Shown here piece by piece: positions 50,930 to 59,672 of a DNA stretch of 64,000 nucleotides; the first letter of the stretch is position 1; each line of letters starts with the position of its first letter. Below the pieces are notes generated by a model. The model ran no database searches and was not told the origin of the DNA. It was given only the letters and a program-made list of their open reading frames with translations. The stretch lies in the NCBI RefSeq assembly GCF_004342915.1, contig NZ_SLWL01000001.1, positions 62,001 through 126,000 on the forward strand, in the 5' to 3' direction. The stretch is from Camelimonas lactis. GTDB lineage: Bacteria; Pseudomonadota; Alphaproteobacteria; Rhizobiales; Beijerinckiaceae. The position numbers and the translations under genes are program-made.

Positions 50930-51475
50930 ATGCTCGAATTTGGGGAAAATACGCTCGAAGAGATCGCGAAGAATGCTTCACGCTCATTCGCAGAAAAATC
51001 CCGGGCTTTGGGCGCCATTAGGGGAACCCGCTACGAGAGGCGGGATTTCCCAATTGGCATTGGCGAATCCCATGATGGGGAATTCGATTATAAGCTGAGG
51101 CAGGGAATTTCTGAGGTAACGCGGGGGTTCTACTGGATGACCCTAAAGAGCGGATCATATCAGGCGGTAAGAGACGATTTTCTAAAAAATAAAAAGCCAG
51201 ATATCGCTTATTCAAAACTTAATGCATTTGGCGATAATAAAGCTCTGTATGTTGGTAGATCGAGTAATTTGTTGGGTCGTATCAAGCAGCATATCATCGG
51301 CGGGCCGAAGGCGACATACGCGATGCATATGAGCACATGGGCTTATGATCTTGAGGGTTTGGTGCAGATCCATGCAGCCGCTTACCCTGATGCTGAAGAT
51401 GACGTGTTGCAGGCATTGGAAGATGCCCTGTGGGATGAATTGACGCCGCTCTTTGGAAAGCGGGGGCCGCGCTGA
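50930..51475 (+). CDS. GIY-YIG nuclease-like protein, AT-rich insertion
   Basis: 181 residues. The likely GIY-YIG core is GFYWMTLKSGSY ... NKALYVGRSSNLLGRIKQHI, with YVG in place of YIG and the Arg in LLGRIKQHI; a C-terminal acidic helix (VLQALEDALWDEL) may supply the catalytic Glu. The N-terminal 60 residues match nothing I know. The gene is clearly richer in A/T than its neighbours and uses codons (AAA, AAT, TTA, GAT) that are rare elsewhere in the window, so it was acquired separately. GGGGGGAAGT precedes the ATG. It may be a homing, packaging or defence nuclease. Confidence 0.65.
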   Translation: MLEFGENTLEEIAKNASRSFAEKSRALGAIRGTRYERRDFPIGIGESHDGEFDYKLRQGISEVTRGFYWMTLKSGSYQAVRDDFLKNKKPDIAYSKLNAFGDNKALYVGRSSNLLGRIKQHIIGGPKATYAMHMSTWAYDLEGLVQIHAAAYPDAEDDVLQALEDALWDELTPLFGKRGPR

Positions 51476-51580
51476 GGCGGTTGACAACGGCGCCGTCGGA
51501 AGGCATGTTTCTGTCACCAGTGAGATTTGCGCCCGGGGCTGATAACCAGCCGCCGGGCGTTGTCGTTTCCGGTGGTCATC

Positions 51581-51904
51581 ATGGCGCGTATCCGGGCGCT
51601 TCCGCCCCGCATCAGCACCGTCGCATCCCGCGTTCGCCCGCCGGCCAAGGTCCCCGATCCGTTCTACACCTCGCCCAACTGGCGGACCTTCGTCCGTGAG
51701 ATCAAGCGCCAGCGCGGCTACCGCTGCGAAGGCTGCGGCATGGATTGCGCATCGTCGCCGCGCAGCCTGATCGGCGACCACGTGGTGGAGCGGAAGGACG
51801 GCGGCGCGGACTTCGATCCGCTCAACGTCCGCCTGCTCTGCCTCGGCTGCCACAACCGCAAAACCGCCGTCGCCCGCGACCGCCGGCTGGCGCGGCCCGT
51901 CTGA
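51581..51904 (+). CDS. HNH endonuclease
   Basis: About 107 residues. The zinc Cys pairs are RCEGCGMDC and CLGCHNRK. The HNH core runs from GDHVVERKDGGADFDPLNVRLLCLGCHNRKT, with the catalytic His in GDHVV and the Asn in PLNVRLL. HNH proteins next to HK97-type terminases help generate or cleave packaging ends. The ATG at 51581 is chosen by fit to family length. Confidence 0.88.
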   Translation: MARIRALPPRISTVASRVRPPAKVPDPFYTSPNWRTFVREIKRQRGYRCEGCGMDCASSPRSLIGDHVVERKDGGADFDPLNVRLLCLGCHNRKTAVARDRRLARPV

Positions 51905-52014
51905 CCAGGCGGCCAGAGGCAGGGGGGGCGGTCGAAAGTCCAGAACCGGCCCGCTCCCCCGCACCGGCCCCCAACTCATCTGCAGTTTTTTTTCGTGGCC
52001 AGGGTTTTTCCGGT

Positions 52015-52713
52015 ATGCCGAAAGAAAACAAACAGCCAGGCCCCGGCCGGGCGGCGTGGTCGCCGACTGACGACCAGCGGGCGCTCGTTCGCCAGATGGC
52101 CGCCGCCGGTGACGTGCATGAGGCGATCGCCGCCGCGCTGGACATCAGCGTGCCGACGCTGCGCAAGCATTGCGCCGACGAATTGCGCGACCGGATGGGC
52201 GCGGATAACCTGTTTGCGGCCGCCGGGGATCAGGCTCCTGCCGGGACGCCCCGTGCCCCCACACTCAAACGCCCCGGCGCCGGCGGCCGCAAGCGCTACC
52301 AGCCCCTGACCCGCGACCGCGAACGCGTCGCCGCCCTTGTCGCCGCCGGCATGCCGGTGGGCGACATCGCCCGCGCCCTCGACATCACGGCCCCGACGCT
52401 GCGCCGCCACTTCCGCGATGAGCTGGCGACTGGCGGCGCTCGCAAGCGGGCCGAGGTGATCGACGCCCTGTTCCGCGCGGCGCTCAAGGGCAGCGTGGCC
52501 GCCCAGAAGCTGGCGATCGAGATGATGGACCGCGCCGACCTTGGCGAACTGAGCCGCAATCTCGGCCAGGGCGCGACAGCCGCCGCCGCGCCGGAGGCGG
52601 AGCGCGCCGAACCGCTTGGCAAGAAAGCGCAGGCTGATCAGGACGCGCGCGGCGTGATCGAGAAAAGCAGGTGGGCCGGTCTGCTCGCCGGCGGAACCCC
52701 GCTGCCGAACTGA
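52015..52713 (+). CDS. Terminase small subunit-like protein with duplicated helix-turn-helix
   Basis: About 232 residues. Two similar helix-turn-helix units occur: VHEAIAAALDISVPTLRKHCADEL (about residues 35-58) and VGDIARALDITAPTLRRHFRDEL (about 115-137). A small-terminase-like C-terminal segment (DALFRAALKGSVAAQKLAIEMMDRADLGELS) follows. It overlaps the large terminase start (TGATG), the normal place for the DNA-recognition subunit. The ATG is preceded by AGGG. Confidence 0.75.
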   Translation: MPKENKQPGPGRAAWSPTDDQRALVRQMAAAGDVHEAIAAALDISVPTLRKHCADELRDRMGADNLFAAAGDQAPAGTPRAPTLKRPGAGGRKRYQPLTRDRERVAALVAAGMPVGDIARALDITAPTLRRHFRDELATGGARKRAEVIDALFRAALKGSVAAQKLAIEMMDRADLGELSRNLGQGATAAAAPEAERAEPLGKKAQADQDARGVIEKSRWAGLLAGGTPLPN

Positions 52714-54458
52714 TGGCTGGCTGGTCGTTCGCGCAACCGGACTGGGTCGACAGGCTCCGCTCCGGGCGCTCCCTCGTGCCCGCACTGCCGCTGGACGTGG
52801 CGGCGGCCGCGCGCGCTGCGGCGATCTTCGACATGCTGCGCCTGCCGGACGTGCCGGGCCTGCCGATGCTGCGCGATGCGGCCGGCGACTGGTTCCGCGA
52901 CATTGTCCGCGCCATCTTCGGTTCGCTCGATCCGGACACCGGCGTTCGCCGCGTGCGCGGCGTCTTCGTGCTGGTGCCGAAGAAAAACTCGAAGACGACG
53001 AACGGCGCGGCCCTGATGCTCACGGCGCTGTTGCTCAACCAGCGGCCCAGCGCGCTGTTCGGCCTGTTCGGGCCAACGCAGGAAATCGCCGACATCGCCT
53101 TCCAGGCGGTCGCCGGCATGGTGGCGATCGACCCGGAACTGTCGAAGCTCCTGCATGTGCGCGAGCACAAAAAGGACGTGGTGCACCGGATCACCGGCGC
53201 CCGCCTGAAGGTCACGACCTTCGACACCAAGGTCGCCACCGGCGGCAAGTTCTCTGGCTGGCTGCTGGACGAAATGCACCTGCTGGGCCGGGCGCCGTAC
53301 ACCGATCGCGTGCTGGCCCAGCTGCGCGGCGCACGCTCGGCGATCACGGAGAGTTTCGGCGTCATTATCACGACGCAGTCTGACCTGCCGCCGGCCGGGG
53401 CCTTCAAGGCGGAGCTGGACGCCGCCCGGGCGATCCGCGACGGAGCGGTCGACAGCGATGAGGTTCTGCCGGTTCTGTATGAGTTCCCCAAGGCCATGCA
53501 GGTCGCGGAGGATGCGCCCTGGCGGGATGAGGCCAACTGGCCGCTGGTCACCCCGAACCTCGGCAAGTCGGTGTCCATGGTGGTGCTGCGGCAGGATTAC
53601 GCCGCCGCGAAGGGCAAGGGCGATGAGGCTGAACGCCTGTGGGCGTCGCAGCACCTCAATATCCAGATCGGCATGGCCCTCCACAACAACCGCTGGGAGG
53701 GCGTCGATTACTGGCAGCGCGCGGCGGTTCCGGGGCTGACGCTCGATGGCCTGATGCGCCGCTGCGACGTGGTGACGGTCGGCATTGACGGCGGCGGCCT
53801 CGACGACCTGCTGGGCCTTGTCGTCATCGGCCGCGAAAAGGGCACCCGCCGCTGGCTTGCATGGGGCAGGGCGTGGGCCGACCGGGGCATCGTCAGGCTG
53901 CGCGAGGGGATCGTGTCGCAGCTGCGCGATTTCGAGCGCAACGGCGATTTCGTGTTTGTCGACATCGCCGAAAAGGTGCCGGCCGCCGGCGAGGATCCGG
54001 ACGGGACCGCCGAAAACGACGACGTCGCCGAGGTCGCCGACATCGTGCTGCGCCTTCACAAGGCCGGCCTCCTGCCGGAGCGGGCCGGGATCGGCGTCGA
54101 CGCGGTCGGCATCGCGGCGATCCTTGATGCGCTGGCCGCCCGTGAAATTCCCGGCGAATGCATCGCCGCCGTGCCGCAGGGCTATCGCCTTTCCGGCGTC
54201 ATCAAGGGCGCGGCGCGAAAGCTGAAAGACGGCACGCTGAAGCATTGCGGCCAGCCGCTGATGGCCTGGGCGGTCAGCAACGCCCGCACCGAATTGCGCG
54301 GCTCCGCCACGCTGATCACCAAGCAGGTTTCCGGCGCGGCGAAAATCGACCCGCTGATCGCCCTGCTGAACGCCTTCGACCTGATGAGCCGTAACCCGGA
54401 GCCCGCCAATGACACTGGCATTGACGACTACATCGCCGGGCTGAGGGGGGCTGCGTGA
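52713..54458 (+). CDS. Terminase large subunit (HK97 type)
   Basis: 581 residues. The ATPase region has a divergent Walker A (VFVLVPKKNSKTT, residues about 87-99) and Walker B/LLDEMH (WLLDEMHLLGRAPY). The C-terminal nuclease domain shows VGIDGGGLDDLLGLVVIG with metal-binding Asp residues. It cuts concatemeric DNA and drives packaging through the portal. It overlaps both neighbours by a few bases. Confidence 0.94.
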   Translation: MAGWSFAQPDWVDRLRSGRSLVPALPLDVAAAARAAAIFDMLRLPDVPGLPMLRDAAGDWFRDIVRAIFGSLDPDTGVRRVRGVFVLVPKKNSKTTNGAALMLTALLLNQRPSALFGLFGPTQEIADIAFQAVAGMVAIDPELSKLLHVREHKKDVVHRITGARLKVTTFDTKVATGGKFSGWLLDEMHLLGRAPYTDRVLAQLRGARSAITESFGVIITTQSDLPPAGAFKAELDAARAIRDGAVDSDEVLPVLYEFPKAMQVAEDAPWRDEANWPLVTPNLGKSVSMVVLRQDYAAAKGKGDEAERLWASQHLNIQIGMALHNNRWEGVDYWQRAAVPGLTLDGLMRRCDVVTVGIDGGGLDDLLGLVVIGREKGTRRWLAWGRAWADRGIVRLREGIVSQLRDFERNGDFVFVDIAEKVPAAGEDPDGTAENDDVAEVADIVLRLHKAGLLPERAGIGVDAVGIAAILDALAAREIPGECIAAVPQGYRLSGVIKGAARKLKDGTLKHCGQPLMAWAVSNARTELRGSATLITKQVSGAAKIDPLIALLNAFDLMSRNPEPANDTGIDDYIAGLRGAA

Positions 54459-55684
54459 ACCTCTTTCGCAAAATGGCCGGCTGGTTTGCGCCGCGCCCGC
54501 TGTCGCTCACCGATGCGGACGCATGGCGTGGCGGCGTCGACCTGCCGGACATGGTGACCGATACGTCGGTGCTGTCGCTGTCCGCCGCCTGGGCCTGTCT
54601 CAACCTGCTGGCCGGCACGATCGCCTCCCTGCCGCTGGTGGTTTACCGCGACCGGAAGGATGGCGGCCGCGACGTCGCCAGCGACCATCCGCTGTACGCC
54701 ATCCTGCATGACAGCCCCAATGATGAGCAGACGGCGCTGGATTTCTGGGAGCAGGCCTGTCTGGCGCTGGAACTGCGCGGCAACGCCTATGCGGAAAAAC
54801 TGCGCATCGGCGATCGTGTCGTCGGCCTTTACCCGATCCATCCTGACGCCATGTCGGTGCGTCGGCAGCCGGGCCGGCGGCTGGAATACAGCTGGCGTGA
54901 TGAGGACGGCGTGGTTCGCGTCGGCTCCAGCCGCGATGTGCTGCATATCCGTGGTTTCGGCGGCGATGCGCGCGGCGGCATCTCCACCCTGTCGCACGCC
55001 CGCAAGGCGTTCGCGCTGGCCTCATCCGTCAACGCCGCCGCCCACAAGACCTTCCAGAACGGCCTGCGCCCCTCCGGCGTCATCACCTTCGAAAAGTTCC
55101 TGACGGCGGAGCAGCGCGTCGAGATCGAAAAGCTGCTGCTCGACAAGTTCACCGGCGCCATGAACGCCGGCCGCCCGATGATCCTGGAGGGCGGCACGAA
55201 ATGGGAACAGCTGACCATCGATCCCGAAGACGCCCAGATGCTGGAGTCGCGGTCGTTCTCGGTGGAGGAAATCGCCCGCATCTTCGGCGTGCCGCCGTCC
55301 ATGATCGGCCATACCGAAAAGTCGACCAGTTGGGGCACCGGCATCGAACAGCAGGCGCTGGGCTTCCAGAAGTTCACCCTGCGCCGCCGGCTGAAACGCA
55401 TCGAGCAGGCGCTGGCGCGGCAGTTGTTGTCGCCGGCCGATCGCGCCGCCGGCATCGTCATCGAATTCAATCTGGAAGGGCTGCTGCGCGGCGACAGCGC
55501 GGCGCGGGCCACATTCTACCAGACCCTGCTGCAATGCGGGGTCATGACCATCAATGAGGTGCGGGCGCTGGAGAACCTGCCGCCGGTCGCCGGCGGCGAC
55601 GTGCCCCGCATGCAGGCGCAGAACATCCCGATCACACAGGCAAACGGCATTGGCCACGACGGCGGGCCGCCGCTGGAGGAATGA
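54455..55684 (+). CDS. Portal protein, HK97 family
   Basis: 409 residues. The family landmarks are SAAWACLNLLAGTIASLPLVVY, the central LRGNAYAE, VLHIRGFGGDARGGISTLSHAR and the C-terminal FGVPPSMIG. It forms the dodecameric ring through which DNA enters and leaves the capsid. The start overlaps the terminase stop codon by four bases. Confidence 0.94.
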   Translation: MNLFRKMAGWFAPRPLSLTDADAWRGGVDLPDMVTDTSVLSLSAAWACLNLLAGTIASLPLVVYRDRKDGGRDVASDHPLYAILHDSPNDEQTALDFWEQACLALELRGNAYAEKLRIGDRVVGLYPIHPDAMSVRRQPGRRLEYSWRDEDGVVRVGSSRDVLHIRGFGGDARGGISTLSHARKAFALASSVNAAAHKTFQNGLRPSGVITFEKFLTAEQRVEIEKLLLDKFTGAMNAGRPMILEGGTKWEQLTIDPEDAQMLESRSFSVEEIARIFGVPPSMIGHTEKSTSWGTGIEQQALGFQKFTLRRRLKRIEQALARQLLSPADRAAGIVIEFNLEGLLRGDSAARATFYQTLLQCGVMTINEVRALENLPPVAGGDVPRMQAQNIPITQANGIGHDGGPPLEE

Positions 55685-56340
55685 CCATGCTGACAACCCA
55701 TTGCTTTGCGCTGGAGGTCAAGGCCGCCGGCGAGGCGGGCGTTTTTGAGGGTTACGCCTCGACCTTCGGTGATGTCGACCAGGGCGGCGATGTCGTCGAG
55801 CCCGGCGCGTTCGTCGAATCCGTGGTGAAGGCGCGCGCCTCCGGCCGCGCCATCCCCATGCTCTGGCAGCACGACCAGCGCGAGCCGATCGGCGTTTGGG
55901 AGGATATCGCCGAGGATGCGCGCGGCCTGTTCGTGCGCGGCCAGTTGCTGGTCGAGGATGACCCGCTCGCCCGCCGCGCCCACCGGCTGCTGAAGGCGAA
56001 GGCGCTTGGCGGCCTGTCGATCGGCTTTGTCATTCCGGCTGGCGGCGCGGCCATGGATGAGCGCCGCCCCGGCGTCAGGCGGCTGAAAAAGGTCGACCAG
56101 CGCGAAATTTCCCTGGTCACCATGCCCATGAACACGCGGGCGAAGGTGACCAGCGTCAAATCCATTCTCGACGGCGGCCGCATGCCGACCGTCCGCGAAT
56201 TTGAGGGCTTCCTGCGGGAGGCAGGGTTCTCGAAAAGCCTTGCGGCGGCCATCGCCGTCAAGGCGACGCCGCACCTTCGGGGGGAGCCCGAGGCAAAGGC
56301 GGATGACGCGCTGGCCTTCCTGCAGGCCATGCGCAGCTGA
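55681..56340 (+). CDS. Prohead protease, HK97 family (S78)
   Basis: 219 residues. The catalytic residues fit the family pattern: His in PMLWQHDQREPIG and Ser in GGLSIGFVI, preceded by FEGYASTFGDVDQGGDVVEPGAF. It cleaves the capsid protein N-terminus during maturation. It starts inside the portal stop codon. Confidence 0.94.
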   Translation: MTMLTTHCFALEVKAAGEAGVFEGYASTFGDVDQGGDVVEPGAFVESVVKARASGRAIPMLWQHDQREPIGVWEDIAEDARGLFVRGQLLVEDDPLARRAHRLLKAKALGGLSIGFVIPAGGAAMDERRPGVRRLKKVDQREISLVTMPMNTRAKVTSVKSILDGGRMPTVREFEGFLREAGFSKSLAAAIAVKATPHLRGEPEAKADDALAFLQAMRS

Positions 56341-56368
56341 CAATCCCCCAATTCCCCGGAGTTTCCCC

Positions 56369-57622
56369 ATGAGCACCGAGACCAAAACGGCGGCTGAGCT
56401 GGCCGCCGAAATCAAGGCTGACCATCAGAAGGCTTTCGACGCCGTGAAGGCCATCGCCGAAGACGCGCTTGGCAAGGTCGCCGGCGGTGAAAAACTGTCC
56501 ACCGCCGCCAAGGCGACGGCGGATGAGGCGCTGACCAAAATGAACGGCCTTGCCAAACAGCTCGCCGATCTTGAGCAGATCGTGGCGAAGGGCGCGCAGC
56601 CCGGCGCTGGCGATCCGCCGCGGTCGATCGGCGAACAGCTGGTGAGCGGCGAAAGCTTCAAGGCGTTCTCCGACGCCAGCTTCGCCAAGTCCCATGGCGG
56701 CGCGGATATCCAGATCAAGGCGACGCTCACGTCGGCCACGACGGACGCGCCCGGTTCGATTGGCGCAGCGGTCGCGCCGACGCGCCTGCCTGGAATTCAG
56801 CCGCTGCCGCAGCGCCGGATGACCATCCGGGGCCTGATTTCCCCTGGCCAGATGAGCGGATCGACCATCGAATATGTCCAGGAGACCGGCTTCACGAATA
56901 ACGCCGGCATGGTGGCGGAGGGGGCGGCCAAGCCGTCGTCCGATATCCAGCTCGGGCTGGTGTCGACCGGCGCCCGGGTCGTGGCCCACTGGATGAAGGC
57001 GTCGCGGCAGATCCTGTCTGACGTGCCGCAGCTGCAGTCCATCATTGACCAGCGCCTGCTGTATGGCCTGGCCATGAAAGAGGAACAGCAGATCCTGTAT
57101 GGCGACGGAACCGGTCAGAACCTGATGGGCATCGTCCCGCAGGCGTCGACATATGCGCCGGCCATCACGCTCGCCGACGCCACCCGGATCGACATGATCC
57201 GCCTCGCCATGTTGCAGGCGGCGCTGGCCGAGTATCCGGCGACGGGCCACGTCATGAACCCGATCGACTGGACCGGGATCGAGCTGACCAAGGATGAGCT
57301 TGGCCGCTACATCATCGGCAATCCGCAGGGCACGGCGCAGCCGTCGCTGTGGGGGCTGCCGGTTGTGTCGACGCAGGCGATCACCGTTGGCACGTTCCTC
57401 ACCGGCGCGTTCCAGATGGGCGCGCAGCTGTTCGACCGCTGGGCGGGCCGTGTTGAGGTCGGTTATGAGAATGACGACTTCACGAAAAACCTCGTGACCA
57501 TCCTGGCGGAGGAGCGGATTGCGCTGGCGGTTTACCGGCCGGAGGCGTTCGTCTCCGGTGCGTTCAGCGCCTCCGGGACTGATCCTGATCCCGATGAGGG
57601 GTCCGGGACTGAAGGCGACTGA
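56369..57622 (+). CDS. Major capsid protein, HK97 family
   Basis: About 417 residues. The first 100 residues are a charged helical delta domain (scaffold) that the protease would remove. The mature part begins near the Ala/Thr-rich TSATTDAPGSIGAAVAPTRLPGI and includes SRQILSDVPQLQSIIDQRLLYGLAMKEEQQILYGDG, the E-loop/P-domain region of the HK97 fold. The C-terminal 20 residues are acidic. GGAG precedes the ATG by about 8 bases. Confidence 0.94.
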   Translation: MSTETKTAAELAAEIKADHQKAFDAVKAIAEDALGKVAGGEKLSTAAKATADEALTKMNGLAKQLADLEQIVAKGAQPGAGDPPRSIGEQLVSGESFKAFSDASFAKSHGGADIQIKATLTSATTDAPGSIGAAVAPTRLPGIQPLPQRRMTIRGLISPGQMSGSTIEYVQETGFTNNAGMVAEGAAKPSSDIQLGLVSTGARVVAHWMKASRQILSDVPQLQSIIDQRLLYGLAMKEEQQILYGDGTGQNLMGIVPQASTYAPAITLADATRIDMIRLAMLQAALAEYPATGHVMNPIDWTGIELTKDELGRYIIGNPQGTAQPSLWGLPVVSTQAITVGTFLTGAFQMGAQLFDRWAGRVEVGYENDDFTKNLVTILAEERIALAVYRPEAFVSGAFSASGTDPDPDEGSGTEGD

Positions 57623-57628
57623 TCCGCC

Positions 57629-58228
57629 ATGCTGCGCCTGCCGCCCTGGCGCGTCACGGCTCCGGCCGTGACGCCCGTCACCCTGGCCGCCGCCAAACAG
57701 CATCTGGCTGTCGACCACGATGAGCACGATGACCGGATCACCCTGGCCATCGACGCGGCGACGGCGCATCTGGATGGCTATGCCGGCATCCTTGGCCGCG
57801 CCCTGGTGCGGCAGACGTGGCGCGAACATGTCGCGTTCTGGCCGGCGGGGCGCTGCGTCCCGCTGGCGCTTGCGCCGGTCCTGTCCGTCGCTTCCGTTAC
57901 CTGCCGCACGGCGGCGGGGGATCAGGTGACCCTGCCGGAAACGGCCTATCGGGTTCTCGCCGAAGCGGGCGATCCGGTGTTGCTCATCAGCATGACGGCC
58001 GATCTGCCGACGCTGGAGCGTGCGCCGGACGCCGTCACCATCACCTATGAGGCGGGCTATGGCGATCCCGCCGACGTGCCGGCCCCGCTGCGCGCCGCCA
58101 TCCTGATGATGGTTGGTGACCAGTACCGCTTCACGGAGACGGCGGCGCTGGGCGTGGCGTCCGCCGTTCCCATGTCGGTCACGGTCGATCGCCTTGTTGC
58201 GCCGTTCCGGCGTTTTCGGGTGTCGTGA
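57629..58228 (+). CDS. Head-tail connector protein (gp6-like)
   Basis: 199 residues. Starts with VTPVTLAAAKQHLAVDHDEHDDRITLAIDAATAHLDGYAGILGRALV, the helical signature of gp6-like connectors and of phage uncharacterised proteins that fit under the portal. AFITYEAGYGD-type motif (TITYEAGYGDPADVPAPLRAAIL) follows near the C-terminus. It begins seven bases after the capsid stop codon. Confidence 0.88.
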   Translation: MLRLPPWRVTAPAVTPVTLAAAKQHLAVDHDEHDDRITLAIDAATAHLDGYAGILGRALVRQTWREHVAFWPAGRCVPLALAPVLSVASVTCRTAAGDQVTLPETAYRVLAEAGDPVLLISMTADLPTLERAPDAVTITYEAGYGDPADVPAPLRAAILMMVGDQYRFTETAALGVASAVPMSVTVDRLVAPFRRFRVS

Positions 58229-58581
58229 TGCAGGCGGCTGGCGTGCGTTACCGGCACCGCGTCCGGTTTGAGGTCCGGCAGCCCCAGCCCGATGACGGTT
58301 CCGGCAATGTCATCCCGGAAGCCTGGACTGCGGTGGTCACCGTCTGGGCTGGCTGGCGGCCAAAGTTCGGGCGGGAGCAGATCGTCGCCGGCGCGCTCGA
58401 AAGCACGGCGCAGGGCGTGCTCACCGTGCTGGCGTTCAGCACAACCATGGCCATCCGGCCTGACCATCGCGTGGTGTTCGTCGCCGGGCCGTACCGGGGG
58501 CGCACCTTTGGCGTCCATTCGGTCACGCCGACGATCGACGGCCGCGAAATCGAATTCCTGCTGGTCGAGGGGGATTCGTGA
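58228..58581 (+). CDS. Head-tail adaptor protein
   Basis: About 117 residues, beta-rich. The pattern RHRVRFEVRQPQPDDGSGNVIPEAWTAVVTVWAGWRP is typical of phage head-closure adaptors (SPP1 gp16 / HK97 gp7 type), and AIRPDHRVVFVAGPYRGRTFGVHSV is the second half. A GTG at 58225 is an alternative start. Confidence 0.85.
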   Translation: MQAAGVRYRHRVRFEVRQPQPDDGSGNVIPEAWTAVVTVWAGWRPKFGREQIVAGALESTAQGVLTVLAFSTTMAIRPDHRVVFVAGPYRGRTFGVHSVTPTIDGREIEFLLVEGDS

Positions 58582-58814
58582 TGCCGTGGGTCACGTTCAT
58601 CGCGGATTTTGACTGGCGGCCGCCGGAACTGAACGGGCGCTGGCTGCGCGCCTACAGGGCTGGCTCCACTCATCTGGTCACCACGCCGTGCGCCCGGGCA
58701 GCGTGCGCGGCGGGCAGGGCCACGCCGGCGCAGCGGCCGGGAAGGGATGCGGGACATGGCGAAAATCAGCAGGCGCAAGGAACTGCTGCGCAAGCTGGCG
58801 GCGATGCCGGATAA
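58581..58814 (+). CDS. Small phage protein between adaptor and HK97-gp10 gene
   Basis: 77 residues. The first half, VTFIADFDWRPPELNGRWLRAYRAGSTHLVTTPCARAA, resembles short proteins found at this place in alphaproteobacterial phages. The Gln/Gly-rich C-terminus is encoded in the overlap with the next gene (about 58 bases), so its end may be dispensable. It overlaps the preceding stop codon. Confidence 0.6.
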   Translation: MPWVTFIADFDWRPPELNGRWLRAYRAGSTHLVTTPCARAACAAGRATPAQRPGRDAGHGENQQAQGTAAQAGGDAG

Positions 58815-59223
58815 TGTCCGCGCCGCGGTGAAGCCGGCCATCCGGCAGGGGGCGGAGGAGGTCGTGGCGATGCAAAAGCGCCTCGCCCCGGTTCGCACCG
58901 GAGATCTGCGCGCCTCGATAACGGCGACGTATGGCGGCGCGCTGCCGCGTTACGCCAGCCTCAAATCAGCGTCCGCCAGCGATCGCGGCGATCCGGATTT
59001 GACGGCGACCGTCACCGCCGGAAACGATCTGGTGCGCTACGCCCATCTGGTCGAGTTCGGGGCGGCCCCGCATGTGGCCGGCGGGAAGTTCAGCGGGGCC
59101 AAACACCCCGGCGCAAAGGCCGAGCCTTTCTTCTATCCCGGTTACCGCGCCGTCCGTCGCCGGGTCAAAACCCGCATCAGCCGGGCGATGGGCAAGGCGG
59201 TGCGCGCGGGCGCGAAAAAATGA
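58756..59223 (+). CDS. HK97 gp10-type tail-completion protein
   Basis: About 155 residues. The block AAVKPAIRQGAEEVVAMQKRLAPVRTGDLRASI and the later YAHLVEFGAAPHVAGGKF ... EPFFYPGYRAVR are the gp10 family signature. It forms part of the neck/tail-terminator region. The ATG at 58756 follows GCGGGAC; an ATG at 58747 is possible. Confidence 0.9.
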   Translation: MAKISRRKELLRKLAAMPDNVRAAVKPAIRQGAEEVVAMQKRLAPVRTGDLRASITATYGGALPRYASLKSASASDRGDPDLTATVTAGNDLVRYAHLVEFGAAPHVAGGKFSGAKHPGAKAEPFFYPGYRAVRRRVKTRISRAMGKAVRAGAKK

Positions 59224-59618
59224 GCGATCCGTCGCCGGAAATTCAGGAGGCGGTGCGTCAGGCGCTGGCCGCGCCGCTCGCCCCGCTTGTCAGTGGCCAG
59301 ATTTACGATCGCGTGCCGCAGGGGACGAAGCCGCCATATCTGTGGCTCACCGGCTGGCAGGTGCTGGTCGATCGCGCCGACTGCCTCGACGGCGCGGAAG
59401 TATTCTTCGACGTGCAGGCGGTGGCGCGCGGTCCCGGCCGTATGCCGGCAGCCCGCATCGCCGCCGCCGTCGTCGCGGCGCTCGATGGCCTGGAGCCGGT
59501 GATCGCCGGTCACGATGGGCTCCAGATCCAGCACAATTCCACGCGCTATCTGCCGCCGGATGACGGCGAGACGACGCGCGCGGTCATCACCTTCAGCACG
59601 CTTGCTGACGCGACGTAG
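59220..59618 (+). CDS. DUF3168 tail-completion protein
   Basis: 132 residues. EIQEAVRQALAAPLAPLVSGQIYDRVPQGTKPPYLWL is the DUF3168 N-terminus, and HDGLQIQHNSTRYLPPDDGETTRAVITF the strand-rich end. These proteins cap the tail tube next to the gp10-like protein. It is coupled to the previous gene by a 4-base overlap. Confidence 0.9.
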   Translation: MSDPSPEIQEAVRQALAAPLAPLVSGQIYDRVPQGTKPPYLWLTGWQVLVDRADCLDGAEVFFDVQAVARGPGRMPAARIAAAVVAALDGLEPVIAGHDGLQIQHNSTRYLPPDDGETTRAVITFSTLADAT

Positions 59619-59621
59619 CCC

Positions 59622-59637
59622 GGCCGGCGCGCCGGCC
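59622..59637. other. 16-bp perfect palindrome before the tail-tube gene
   Basis: GGCCGGCGCGCCGGCC is self-complementary with no loop and lies four bases after the DUF3168 stop codon. No U-run follows, so it is not a classical terminator. It may mark an mRNA processing or stability element ahead of the highly expressed tail-tube gene. Confidence 0.5.
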
Positions 59638-59672
59638 TCCTTCACAGGCACATATATATAAGGAGTCAGATC

